Origin: Coenobita brevimanus
Taxonomy: Eukaryota; Arthropoda; Malacostraca; Decapoda; Coenobitidae
NCBI GenBank assembly: GCA_032717465.1
Contig: CM064665.1
Span: 23,014,588 to 23,078,587, forward strand
Length of the DNA: 64,000 nt
Direction: 5' to 3'
Each line of letters opens with the position of its first letter. Position 1 is the stretch's first letter. The notes under the pieces were generated by a model. That model made no database searches. It had not been told where the DNA came from and saw nothing but the letters and a program-made list of their open reading frames with translations. Made by a program: the position numbers and the translations under genes. Below are positions 1 to 13,854 of this stretch, one piece after another.

Positions 1-590
1 CCTTCACAACGCATGTAAGCACTTCCACAACGCATATAAGCACCTCCTCCACAACGCATATAAGCACCTTCTCCACAACGCATATAAGCACCTTCACAAC
101 GCATGTAAGCACTTCCACAACGCATATAAACACCTCCTCCACAACGCATATAAGCACCTCCTCCACAACACATGTAAGCACCTTCTACACAACGCATATA
201 AGCACCTTCACAACGCATGTAAGCACCTTCACAACGCATGTAAGCACTTCCACAACGCATAGAAACACCTCCTCCACAACGTATATAAGCACCTCCTCCA
301 CAACACATAGAAGCACCTTCTACACAACGCATATAAACACCTTCACAACGCATATAAGCACCTTCACAACGCATATAAGCACCTTCACAACGCATATAAG
401 CACCTTCACAAAGCATATAAATACCTTCTCCACAACGCATATAAGCACCTTCACAACGCATATAAGCACCTTCACAACGCATATAAACACCTTCTCCACA
501 ACGCATATAAACACCTTCACAACGCATATAAGCACCTTCACAACGCATATAAACACCTCCTCCATAACGCATATAAGCACCTTCTCCCAC
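1..590. repeat. 21/24-bp minisatellite
   Basis: Tandem units of the form CACAACGCATATAAGCACCTT occur in 21-bp and 24-bp versions, the longer with an extra CTC or TCC before CACAACG. Variants are GCATGTAAGC and GCATAGAAAC. The array starts before the window. Both unit lengths are multiples of three, so a minus-strand frame stays open for long runs with a repeating LICVVKV-like peptide. That is a by-product of the period, and stops appear where a unit carries CTACACAACG. Confidence 0.95.
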
Positions 591-953
591 TACTTTTGTT
601 CAGTTATTACCTCTGTTACATCTTTTACCTATAACATCTTCCTACTCTGTATTAACATCTTTTTTTTCACTTGTTTGTGTCTGGTACTTTTCTTGATACT
701 GTACCCCTTCTTGATGTCAGCACCGTCAATACGACAAGTTTTCTCATGTCTTCCTTGCCACCACCAGGCACTTTTGTTCAGCTTCGGAGACCGCCTTTGT
801 AGCGAAGGTATTTGAGAAGGCTGCACCAACCTCCTCTCATTCGAAAAGTCTCTCGTAACTCAAATATAATGCCTAGGAGATAGAAAATAGAAAATGAAAA
901 TACTTTCTTTGTGATGTGGTTAATATTCACTTAATGAACATTAGGATATTGTT
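591..953. other. Unassigned spacer
   Basis: No gene or repeat is recognised. Short open frames show no domain motif. The distal part, from about 940, begins to resemble the sequence just upstream of the SINE copy at 29.3 kb. Confidence 0.4.
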
Positions 954-1110
954 GCAAGATCGTGACAATGTGAGTTAACATTTACCTGCTTGTGGTGTAG
1001 TGGTATGCTGCCTGGCTCTCACCTGAGAGTCTCGGGTTCGATTCCTGGCATATTGGTAATATATTGAATGATTTTTCCTGTGTACAGTACAGGTTTCTCT
1101 CTTCATACCT
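954..1110 (+). mobile_element. tRNA-derived SINE, copy 1
   Basis: Pol III internal promoter elements are present. Box A TGGTGTAGTGG is at 993-1003 and box B GGTTCGATTCC at 1035-1045, with a tRNA-like arm between them. The same sequence recurs on the minus strand at 29226-29345 and 29440-29566. Upstream sequence (CAAGATCGTGACAATGTGA) is shared with the 29.2-kb copy. Downstream sequence (GATTTTTCCTG then ACAGGTTTCTCTCTTCAT) is shared with the 29.5-kb copy. Being repeated with shared non-tRNA flanks makes it a SINE rather than a tRNA gene. The source tRNA was not determined. Confidence 0.8.
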
Positions 1111-1279
1111 TCCTCCTTGATCCAGGGACTCCTTCAGTTTTCTCCTTTAGTGAGCACTGGTTCCCATCACTCTTATTTCATCACTGGAAGTGGCTGGTCT
1201 TCTTCACGGTCTTTCATGATTATTTTCTTTTTCTTATTTTCTGTTTTCTCACTTTCTTATCTGTTTCTGTTACCTTCCC

Positions 1280-3090
<1,811 letters not shown>

Positions 3091-3129
<39 letters not shown>
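3091..3129. repeat. (GA)n microsatellite
   Basis: GA repeat of about 20 units with one GC interruption near 3121. Confidence 0.97.
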
Positions 3130-3789
3130 GCAGGGTGGGAAAGGCAAGTGCTCAGGTTAGCGAGTAGCTCTCATCTCATTACGCTCTGTGAGACTCATTC
3201 ACTATATTACTCCTGGGATATTCCCTTTGAAGAAAATAAACTACAATCAAACCCTAGACTCATCTTTATCTTTCTCCTGTCATCGACGACAAGTACAACT
3301 TACATTTTCTCCTTTCGTAAAATCGCTACAAATCAACTCACTGTTACAATACATCGGTAACGACTACGGTATAATATTTCAGCAATTACGATACATTATT
3401 TCGTAGTCGTCATCTAATGTGGTACGATGGCGTAATTTAGAGAGAAAGACCACATAAATTTCTTAAGTAGTTTTACCCCATGAAATATCAAGAAGTTAAT
3501 AATGCAGCGTCATGAGACTGAAACATTAAATTGCAATCAAGCATGACGTCTTGATTACAGCTTATGATGGGGTGACATGGCGGCGCCCCTCCCTTGTTGC
3601 ACAATAGCCTGACACACTTGAATTATTTTCTCGTCATCGTCATTATCATCAGTATTAATGTCAGTACCATCCTCTGCGCCATTAGAATCATTATCTCATA
3701 TCGTCTTCATCATCTTCAATGCCACACTTAAAACACTTGTCCCTCATATCGATAAAAAGTCTCACTGAAATTTTCAAATTTTCCTGGAC
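3130..3789. other. Unassigned sequence
   Basis: No gene recognised. A loose (TCATCG/TCATTA)n stretch lies near 3630-3700. The following decayed LINE may begin a little earlier than the 3790 boundary used here. Confidence 0.35.
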
Positions 3790-5345
3790 TTACAACCAAA
3801 TTCCCGATATACGATAGAAAGCAACCATCATTACCAAACTCAGACTAGGAAAACCACTCAATAGTTCATCTTAAAGACTAATTTCGCTACACTTTGCACC
3901 ATCCAAAATCTTATAAAAGATTAATCCTGAAGAACTTGATGACTATTTTACTCTATTTGATGTCATACACGGATTCCGACCTAATCACTCATGCCCCATA
4001 CACCACCCCTGATTAATCCAGTTTATCCTGAATAGCTTGGTCGCGAAAGAATCACCAGTAATAACCACTCTAGCAGCGATAGACAGTGGCACAGCTTTTG
4101 ATACTGTACCAACAAACACCATGACCTGAGAAATTATGGACACAAATAAGGAATAGAACGATAAAAAATGGCTGACCTACTGCCAGGCAACTTCTCAGGT
4201 ACTCTACCAAGGCAAAGTTCCAAATTCAGACCAATATCCTACGGCGTTCCACTGAGTTTGGTCCTTTCATCTTCACTTTTTATGCTTTTCGTCCACGAAC
4301 TGCCAACCCTCCTTCTTCAGTAGCAGTTACTGCCTTATACCAATAACAGCAACAGCTTCACAACACCAGAACTCAACACGCAGCGGGACAGCTCCAACAA
4401 TACTTACGTCAACAGACCGCTGCCTTCAACAAAGCAATGAATGCTCCATCAACCAAATCAACCACAATCTTTTCTCTCGAAACAGGCATGAATCTCATCA
4501 CTCTCAGACAGTCACAAGGTTAACTTTTAACCAGACACGGGAATGACACCCCCAGAATTCTAGTTGCTGCATTGAATACACACAACCTTTTCTCATGAGA
4601 CAAGCAACACCATTCTAAAGTCATCTCGTATACTGAATTCCTTGAAAACTCATGCAGGCACTACCTCCGAACAGCAGCAAGAATCACTGAACACCTTCTA
4701 TAAACATGTCATTCGAATGAAAATAAATTACGGTAGCCCAAGTTAGACCGTCAACCTACTCCCCTCCCAACATGGAAAAACTTAAAGAACACAAACTAAA
4801 TCTAAAGAACAATAATAAAAGGACACAAGAAATTCTCAGACACAGATTACCTACATCGAGAAACAAAATTATTTCCTTGTGAGGATCATATGAATATAAG
4901 TAGCAAGCAGCTCATCTCTCTACTCATAGCCAAGAACTATCCCATCCTTACAAATTTATATTGCATCAACTCACAGCACAAAAAGGTAAAACAACGAACA
5001 CCTGCCCAACACTACGCATTGTGGCTCGATAACATCCTTCCTTCCTCCTTCACATAACATTATGTTTCACAAACACGCGCCACACACGCTCACCACAGCC
5101 ATTTAATCTCCAGCCATAGAGCATCCTTCATAAACCAACGCCAGACATCCACCCTTTGAAAACTACCCAACCCAAAGAGACAGTTACACATAGCAATACT
5201 ACGGAGTGACCTCCATCGTGCCTTATTTCAATCTCAGCACAAAATGCAGCTCACAAACAGTCCTCTATTCCCGCACAACAATGCAGCTCTCCGCACCACA
5301 AACACACTTACTCACCTCATAAACCACACTGTCACAAAACATTAG
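3790..5345 (+). pseudogene. Decayed non-LTR retrotransposon, family A copy 1
   Basis: In three shifting plus-strand frames the translation resembles a Jockey/I-type reverse transcriptase. A GFRPNHS stretch lies near 3970. An AAIDSGTAFDTVP stretch near 4075 corresponds to the usual DISKAFDxVxH motif. A YGVPLSLVLSSSLFMLF stretch near 4235 corresponds to GVPQGSVLSPxLF. A possible C-terminal cysteine/histidine tail is near 5265-5340. Stops and frameshifts are frequent and no frame is open for long. The catalytic YxDD box was not found in readable form, so the copy is dead. Related, better preserved pieces lie at 35520-36545, 41425-42750, 43540-44020 and 62995-63974, all on the plus strand. Clade is inferred from motif style only; limits are approximate. 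Confidence 0.6.
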
Positions 5346-6984
5346 CTCTTTTAACATAACCTCAACAAAAGGTCTTAGGTAGAAGCCGATCGAGGTGGTT
5401 GTGTTCAGTGGGGCTGCAAAAACAATAAAAAATATTTTCTTATCAGTCATCATCACTATAATTATAGTTCTGTTCATAATTATTAAAAACTTACTTATTA
5501 CCTGCAAGACTATCATTACTGTAGTATCTCACTGACGAAAAGGTAAATTAAACTTTTTACTATATAAATGTAGATGTACAGGGCTAGAATACAAATAAAC
5601 GTAATATAATGTATTATGAAGTGAATGATCTTCCCTTGACCGACTTTGAAAACCAGACTGGTGCTGGGCAAGATCGGCAATCAAAAAGGGTGCAAGGCGT
5701 TTCTAGTCCACCTCAACTGCAGGAGTTCGAAGAAGACTTTGAGTGGCGTAAGGACACTGTTGATGTGGGTGGCAGGCTGTGGTTCATGTGGTGAACCTCA
5801 GGACATGGTGACGCATCGCTACTGTATGAGTACCACTGGGAATTTCTGTGATGAGGGAGAGTTACTTGCTGGCCGGACAAAGTGTTGCCTGCTTTAAAGC
5901 TACTCACCAGGGAGTCACTCCTGCTGTAGACTCTGACTACATGAAAGGGAATCAAGAGGGTCCTCTACCATGGACCTCCAATGGGAGGGTGGTGTTACCT
6001 GTTTGTCTAACTGGTTTGTCCAGGAGCTGAAGGTGGAGTAGGAGGACGACGCCATAGCTTTTGCGTAGGCACACGACACTCTGTACAGTAGTAGACCTTC
6101 ACCCGGACTAGAGTTTATACGAGGTGGGACTCTAGGGGGTGGCCCCCTACGCCTCCTGTGTAAAGGAATATTTTTTCCTCTTTCAGAATTGCAGGGTGGG
6201 TGCGGTGATCAAAGACGTCCTTTGTTTTGTATTAATCAGTACAGTACAACAAAGACTTCGGACTGGAGGTATTAGGTAAAATGTTCATATATCCCTTGAG
6301 TACGAGAGGTCTTTCATAAACATAATAAAATTGTCCAGAGACTGCAGGTATAAACTAATGAGAGTTGTATTGCTATAGAAGGGTTTTACATAAATATACA
6401 CAGCATTATCATTACCGTCTAGCAAAAACATTCCCCGTGGCGTGGTGCACTCTGGCAATTAGCCTTGTTGTTGCACATCACACTCCAGAAGACAGGCGTT
6501 TATTTCATCAAAGCACAAAACCAGATGCCATATGTGCTTCACAACATCTAGGTACAGGGGTAAGATTTGCCCTCCCCAGCACATGATACTCAAAATTGTC
6601 ATCATCATCATCAGCACCATCGTCATCATCAACGTCATGCTATTTTCCATTAACTTATAGGTTAATTTTCGGGAATTTAAGAGTATTACAATCGATTCCT
6701 TAGCTGAAACCTTACACAGTATTGTTAATTTCAAACTGTAATATTTTATTATTATTATGATTAATGCTGCCACTTACATCAAAGACAATGCCAACTAACT
6801 TAATAACTGCATCTGTTTGTAGCGCCGGCAACATTCACAGGCCAAAATTATTATTATACTGTATATCAAATTATTATATGCCAAACGACAAGCCGGATAC
6901 ATACGATAACTCAGCCCTTTCTAATTATAACTACAAAATTACTGTTGATACTGGGTTCAGATTAGAGCAAATTGTATCATCTCC
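5346..6984. other. Mostly unassigned sequence before the satellite
   Basis: Apart from a possible cysteine-rich open frame at 5646-5897, nothing is recognised. A GGGGGTGGCCCCC-type hairpin is near 6135-6150 and a loose ATC-rich run near 6600-6640. Sequence becomes AT-rich toward the satellite start. Confidence 0.4.
5646..5897 (+). other. Possible cysteine-rich open frame, unproven
   Basis: An 83-codon frame ends with seven cysteines in a spaced pattern: C-x2-CG, then R-x-C, then C-x-E-G, then CC. This loosely recalls a thrombospondin type 1 repeat. No tryptophan ladder, splice sites, neighbouring exons or second copy support it. It may be chance or a remnant exon. I would not count it as a gene without expression or homology evidence. 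Confidence 0.15.
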
Positions 6985-9900
6985 TTTTTTCAGACCCGGG
7001 TTTCTTGTTTTTTCAGACCAGGGTCTCATCTTTTTTCAGACCCGGCTCTCTTCTTGTCTTCAGACCCGGGTCTCTTCCTTTTTTCCAGACCAGGGGCTCT
7101 TCCTTTTTTTTTTTTTTACATAGGTCTCTTCTTTTGTTCAGACCAGTGTCTCTTCTTTTTCCAGACCCGGGTCTCATCTCTTTTTCAAACCCGGGTCTCT
7201 TCTTTCTTTCAGACCTGGATCTTTCTTTTTTCAGACCCGGATCTCTTATTTTTCACACCCGGGTCTCTTTTTCATACCCGGGTCTCTTCTTTTTTTAGAC
7301 CCGCGTCTCTTCCTTTTTTTCAGACCCGGGTCTCTTTTTTCAGACCCGGGTCTCTTCCTTTTTTTCAGACCCGGGTCTCTTCTCTTTTTTAGACCTGGGT
7401 CTTTCTTTTTTCAGACCCGGGTCTCTTCTTTTTTAGACCCGAGTTTCTCTTCCTTTTTTCACACCCGGGTCTCTCTTCCTTTTTTCTGACCCGGGTCACC
7501 TCTCTTCAGACCTGGGTCTCTTCAGATCCCTATATCTTTTTTTTCAGACCCGGGTCTTCTTTTTTTCAGACCCGGGTCTCTTCTTTTTTCCAGAGCCGGA
7601 CCTCTTCTTTTTTCAGACCTGGGTCTCTTCACTTTTTCAAAACCGTGTTTCTTCATTTTTTTCAGATCCGGGTTCATTCCTTTTTTCAGACCCGGTTCTC
7701 TCCTCCTTTTTCAGACACGGGTCTCTCCTCCTTTCACATCCGTCTCTCCTCCTTTTTTCAGACCCGGGTTTCTTCTTTTTTTCAAAACCGGGTGTCTTCC
7801 TTTTTTTTCAGACACGGGTCTCTCTTCCCTTTTTCAGACCCGGGTGTCTCCTCCTTTCAGACCGTGGTCTCTCCTCCTTCTTTCAGACCTCGGTCTCTCC
7901 TCCATTTCTCAGACCCGGGTCCCTCCTCCATCTGTCAGACCCCGGTCTCTCCTCTTTATCTCAGACCCGTGTCTCTCTTTTCTTTCAGACCCGGGTTTCT
8001 TCTTTTTTCAGACCCGGGTCTCTCCTTTTTTCAGTCCCGGATCTCTCCTTTTTTCAGACCCTGATCTGTACTTTTTCAGACACGGGTCTCTTCTTTTCTT
8101 CAGACCCTGGTCTTTTCTTTTTTTCAGACCCGGGTCTCTCCTTTCCTTCAGACCCTGATCTTTTCTTTTTTTTAGACCCGGGTCACTCTTCCTATTCTGA
8201 GACCCGGCTCTCTCTTCCTCTTTTCTGACCCAGGTGTGTTCTCTTCTTCAGACCCGGATATTTTTTTTCAGACCCGGTCTCTTCTTTTTTTCAGACCCGG
8301 TCTCTTTACTTTCAGACCCGGGTTTCTTTTTTCAGACCCGGGTCTCTTCTTTTTTTTTCAGAGTCGGGTTTCTCTTCCTTTTATCAGACCCGGGTCTCTT
8401 CCTTTTTTTTCAGATCCGGGTCTCTTCTATTTTTAAGACCTGGGTGTCTTCCTATTTTCAGACCCGGGGCCCTCTTCTTTTTTTCAGACCCGGGGCTCTC
8501 TTCTTTTTTTTTTTCAGTCCCGGGTCTCTTCTTTTCTTCAGTCCCGGGTCTCTTCATTTCTTCAGTCCCGGGTCTCTTCTTTTCTTCAATCCCGGGTCTC
8601 TTCTTTTCTTCAGACCCTGGTCTCTTCTTTTCTTCAGACCCGGGTCTCTTCTTTTCTTCAGACCCGGGTCTATTCTTTTCTTCAGTCCTGGGTCTCTTCT
8701 TTTCTTCAGTCCCGGGTCTCTTCTTTTCTTCAGACCCGGGTCTCTTCTTTTCTTCAGACCCGGGTCTCTTCCTTTTTCCAGACCCGGATCTCTCTTCCTT
8801 CTTTCAGACCTGGGTCTCTCTTCTTTTTTTCAGGCTCGGGTCTTGTCTTTTTTTCGGGCCCGGGTCTCTTCTTTTTTCAGGCCTAGGTCTCTTCCTTTTT
8901 TCAGAACAGGTCTCCTTTTTTTTCAGACCCGGGTCTCTTCCTGTTTTCAGACCCGGGTCTCTCATCCTTTTTTTAAGACCTGGGTCTCTTCCTTTTTTCA
9001 GACCCGGGTCTCTTCTTGTTTTCAGACCCGGGTGTCTCTGCCGTTTTCAGACGCCGGTGTCTTGTCCTTTTTCAGACGCCGGAGTCTTTTCCTTTTTCAG
9101 ACCCGGGTCTCTCTTCCTTTTTTTTAGACCCCGGTCTTTTTTCTTTTTTTCAGACCCAGGCCTCTTTTTTTTACCCGGGACTCTTATTTTTTTTCAGACC
9201 CGGGTCTTATTTTTTCAGACCCGGGCCTCTTCTTTTTTCAGACCCGAGTCACCTCTTTTTCTTCACACACGGACCTTTTTTTTTTTTTTTCAGACCCGGG
9301 TCTCTTTCTTTTCTCAGACCCGGGTCTCTCTTCTTTTTCTAAGACCCGGGTCTGTCTTCTATTTTTTCTGACCCCTGTCACTTCTTTTTGTTTTCAGACC
9401 CAGTCTCTTCTTTTTTTCAGACCCAGGTTTTTTCTTTTTTCACATCCGGACCTCTTCTTTTCTCCAGACCCGGACCACTTCTTTTTACCAGACCCGGGTT
9501 TCTTCGTTTTTTTCAGAACCGGGTGTCTTCCTTTTTTCAGATCCGGGTTCATTCCTTTTTTCAGACCCGGGTCTTTTTTTCAGACTCGGGTCTCTATTCC
9601 TTTTTTTGAGACCCTGGTCTCTCTTCCTTTTTTCAGACCAGGGTCTCTTCCTTTTTTTAGACCCGGGTCTCTTCTTTTTTCAGACCCGGGCCTCTTCTTT
9701 TATTCAGACCCGGGGCTTTTCTTTTTTCAAACCCGGGTCTCTTCTTTTTTTCAGACCCCGGTCTCCTCTTTTTTTTTTTCAGACCCCAGTCTGTTCTTTT
9801 TTTCAGACCCGAGACTTTTTTTCAGACCCGAGTCTCTTCTTTTTTTAAAACCTGGATCTCTTCTTTTATTCAGTCCCTGGTCTCTTCTATTTTTCAAAAC

Positions 9901-12900
9901 CGGATGTCTTCCTATTTTTCAGACTCGGGTCTCTTCCTTTTTTCAGACACGGGTCTCTCCTCCTACTTTCAGACGCAGGTCTCTCCTCCTTCTTTCAGAC
10001 CCCGGTCTCTCTTCCTTTCCTCATACCTAGGTCTCTCCTTTTTTTCAGATCCCGGTCTCTCCTTTTCTAAGACCTGGGTCTCTCCTTTTTTCAGACTCGG
10101 ATCTCTCCTTTTTTTCAGACCCGGATCTTTTTTTCAGACAGTCTCTTCTTTTCTTTTGACCCGAGTCTTCTTTTCTTTTGATCCTGGTCTCTTCTTTCTT
10201 CAGACCCGGGTCTCTTCTTTTTTCAGACCTGGGTCTCTTCTTTTTTCAGACCCGGGTCTCTTCTTTACTTCATACCCTGGTCTCTACTTTTTTCAGACTT
10301 GGGTCTCTTCTTTTTTTTAGACCGTGGTCTCTTTTCAGACCCAGGCCTCTTCATTTTTTCAGACCCGGGTCTTAATTTTTTCAGACCCAGGTCTCTTCCT
10401 TTTTCCAGACCTGGGTCTCTTCCTTTTTTTTTCAGACCCGAGACTCTTCCTTTTTTCAGACTTGGGTCTCTTCTTTCTTTCAGACCCGGGTCTCTTGTTT
10501 TTCTTGAGACCTTGGTCTTTTGTTTTATTGTGACTCGGGTCTCTCCTCCGCCTCTCAGACCCGGGTCTCTCCTTCTTTCAGACCCCTGACTCTCCTCCTT
10601 TCTTCACACCGGGATCTCTTCTTTCTTTCAGTCCCCGGTCTCTTCTTTTTTTTTCAGTCCCGGGTCTCTCCTTTTCTTCAGACCTGGGCCTCTTCCTTTT
10701 TCTTCAGACCCAAGATTCTTCATTTTTTCAGATCCGGGTCTCTTCTTTCTTTCAGACCCGGGTCTCTTATTTTTCGTGAGACCCAGGTCTCTTATTTTTC
10801 GTGAGACCCGGATCTCTTTTGTGACCCGGGTCTCTTATTTTCAGACCCGGGTCTCTTTTTCTTCAGTCCCGCGTCTCTCCTTTTTTGACCCGTGCCTCCC
10901 TTTTTTCAGACCCGGTTTTTTTTTTTTACGCCCGGGTCTCTTCTTTTTTTCAGTCCGGGGGTCTCTTCATTTTTTCAGAACCGGATGTCTTCCTTTTTTC
11001 AGACAAGGGTCTCTCTTCCCTTTTTCAGACCCGGCTCTCTCCTTTTTTTCAGACCCGGGTCTCTCCTTTCAGACCCGGGTTTCCCCTCCTTCTTTCAGAC
11101 CCCAGTCTCTCCTCCTTTTCTCAGACCCGGGTCCTTTTTCTCAGACCCCGGACTCTCCTTGTCTCAGACCCGGGTCTCCTTTTTTCAGACCCCGATATCT
11201 CCTTTTTTCAGACCCGGGTCTCTTCTTTCTTCAGACCCGGGTCTCTTCTTTTGTCAGACCTGGGTCTCTTCTTTTGTCAGACCCGGGTCTCTTATTTTTC
11301 TTGAGACCCAGGTCTTTTGTTTTATTGTGACTCGGGTCTCTCCTCCGCCTCTCAGACCAGGGTCTCTCCTCCTTCTTTCAGACCCCTGACTCTCCTCCTC
11401 TTTTCACACCCGGGTCTCTTCTTTCTTTCAGTCCCCGGTCTCTTCTTTTTTTCAGTCCCGGGTCTCTCCTTTTTTTCAGACCCGGGCCTCTTCTTTTTTT
11501 CAGACCCGGGTCTTTTCTTTCTTTCAGACCCGGGTCTCTTATTTTTCTTGAGACCCGGATCTCTTTTTTTGTGACCAGGGTCTCCTTTTTTCAGACCAGG
11601 GTCTTCATTTTCTTCAGTCCCGCATCTCCTTTTTTTCAGATCCGTGCCTCTTCTTTTTTCAGACCCGCGTCTCTTTTTTTAAAGCCCGGTTCTCTTCTTT
11701 TTTTTTCAGTCCCGGGTCTCTTCGTTTTTTCAGAACCGGATGTCCTCCTTTTTTCAGACCCGGGTTTCTCCTTCTTTCAGACCCCGGTCTCTCCTCCTTT
11801 TCTCAGACCCGGGTCCTTTTTCTCAGACCCTCGACTCTCCTTCTTTTCTCAGACCCGGGTATTCTTTTTACAGACCCGGGTATTCTTTTTTCAGACTTGG
11901 ATCTCTCCTTTTTCAGACCCGGGTCTCTTCTTTTTTCAGACCCGGGTCTCTTCTTTTTTTCAAACCCGGGTCTCTTCTTCTGACCCGGTCTCTTTTTTCA
12001 GACTCGTCTCTTCTTTTGTCAGACTTGGGTCTCTTCTTTTGTCAGACCCGGGTCTCTTGTTTTCTTAATACCCTGGTCTCTACTTTTTTCAAGACTTTGG
12101 TCTCTTCTTTTCTTCAGATCCGGGGCTTTTCTTTTTTTCAGACCCGGGTCTCTTCTTTTTTTCAGACCCGGGTCTCTTCTTTTTTCAGACCGTGGTCTCT
12201 TCTTTTTTCAGACCCGGGTCTCTTCATTTGTCAGTCCGGGTCTCCTTTTTTCAGACCCTGGTCTTTTCCTTTTTTGAGACCAGGTCTCTCTTCCTTTTTT
12301 CAGACCTGGATCTCATTTTTGAGACCCTGGTCTCTTCTTATTTCAGACCCGGGTCTCTTCTTTTTTCAGACCCGGGTCTTCTTTTTTCAGACCCGGGTCT
12401 CTTCTTTTTCAGACCCGGGTCTTCTTTTCTCAGCCCCGGGTCTTCTATTTCAGACCCGGGTCTGAAAAGGGCCCGGGTCTGAAAAAGACCCGGGTCTCTT
12501 CCTTTTTTCAGACCCGGGTCTCCTCTTTTATTAAGACCCAGGTCTCTTCCATTTTTCTAACCCCGGTCACTTTTCTTCAGACCCCCGTCTCTTCTTTTTT
12601 TTTTTTTTCAGACCTGGGTTCATTCCTGTTTTCAGACCCGGATCTCTCCTTCTTTCAGACCTTTGTCTCTCCCCTTTTTTCAGATCCGTGTCTTTTTTTT
12701 ATTCAGTCCCCGGTCTCCTCTTTTTTTTTTTTTTTTTTTCAGACCTCGGGTTTTTTTTTTCGGACCCGTCTCTTCTTTTTTTTTCAGACCCGTTTTTTTT
12801 TTTTTTTTTTTTTTGAGACCCGAGTCTCTTCTTTTTTTCAGTCCCGTGTCTCTTCGTTTTTTTCAAAACCTGGTGTCTTCCTTTTTTGTCAGACACTGGT

Positions 12901-13410
12901 CTCTTTTCCCTTTTTCAGACACGGGTATCTCCTTATTTCAAACCCGGGTCTCTCCTCCTTCTTTCAGACCCTGGTCTCTCCTCCTTCTTTCAGACCCCGG
13001 TCTCTCCTCCTTTTCTCAAACCCGGGTTTCTCCATTTTTTCAGACCCCGGTCTCTTCTTTTTAAGACCTGGATCTCCTTTTTTTCAGACCCGGGTCTCAT
13101 CTTTTCTTGACCCGGGTCTCTTCTTTTTTCAGATCCGGGTCTCTTCTTTTCTTCATACCCTGGTCTCTACTTTTTCAGACTTTGGTCTCTTCTTTTCTTC
13201 TCACCCGGGTCTTTTTTTCCAGACCCGGGTCTTCTTTTTTCAGACTGTGGTCTCTTCTTTTTTTTCAGACCTGGGTTTCTTCTTTTTTCAGACCGTGGTC
13301 TCTTCTTTTTTTCAGATTCTGGTCTGTTCATTTTTTCAGTCCCGAGTCTCTTCATTTGTCAAACCCGGGTCTCTTCTTTTTTCAGACCCAGGTCTTTTCC
13401 TTTTTTGAGA
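6985..13410 (+). repeat. Large CAGACCCGGGTCT satellite, left arm
   Basis: About 6.4 kb of near-continuous tandem repeat with consensus TTCTTTTTTTCAGACCCGGG followed by TCTC. The period is about 22-25 bp because the T-run varies. Division by length suggests roughly 270 units; they were not counted. The core AGACCCGGGTCT is a perfect 12-bp palindrome containing CCCGGG. The spacer is almost pure pyrimidine on the plus strand and ends in CAG. Variant blocks recur at longer intervals, showing higher-order structure. All three plus-strand frames stay open for hundreds of codons (SLLFFRPG-, FQTRVSS- and SDPGLFF-type peptides). They reflect the lack of A-containing stops, not genes. Confidence 0.97.
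12447..12500 (-). repeat. Locally inverted satellite units
   Basis: Within the plus-oriented array the order changes. CAGACCCGGGTCTG runs into AAAAGGGCCCGGGTCTG and then AAAAAGACCCGGGTCT before normal orientation resumes. About two units therefore read in the opposite sense, creating A-run/T-run inverted repeats around the palindromic cores. Confidence 0.85.
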
Positions 13411-13414
13411 CCGG

Positions 13415-13819
13415 TGTACTGTCACCTCTGCGATCCAGACTTTTACATAGTCAACAGGGGCAGAAATCAAGTCACTATTGATGACCACTGTGTGCTGGAA
13501 CGGTCGGGAACTCAGATTGACGGAGACTCTCCCACTAGCGGCCTCTTCGGTTGCGTTTATTACATTTCATGTGGTTAAGACTGGTAGCATGCCAAAATGA
13601 CGGGGCCAGTCCCCAACTCGGCCAACCCAAGCCCAACCTTCGCAAGTTCCCCCTAAAATGCTTCTAAGGTTTCACATTAACAAACTACTACCACCAGTTC
13701 TCAAGGGTTATACAAACAATAAAGTTCGAGTGGGAGAAAATGTGCATTAACAAGACCAAAAGGTAGAAATCTTCCACAGCTACTTGCTTTACAGATTAAA
13801 CCTGAATCAGCTGGCACGT

Positions 13820-13854
<35 letters not shown>

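Noticed and set aside
1..590. CRISPR-like array of repeats and spacers
   Set aside because: Units are contiguous 21/24-bp tandem repeats with no unique spacers, in a eukaryotic context.
986..1055. Functional tRNA gene
   Set aside because: Boxes A and B are good, but the segment is repeated with shared non-tRNA flanks and does not close a proper acceptor stem, so it is a SINE.
8234..9127. 297-codon plus-strand open frame (SLLFFRPG-type repeats)
   Set aside because: It lies wholly inside the satellite. All three plus frames are open there because the unit contains no stop triplet, and frame continuity breaks with T-run length.
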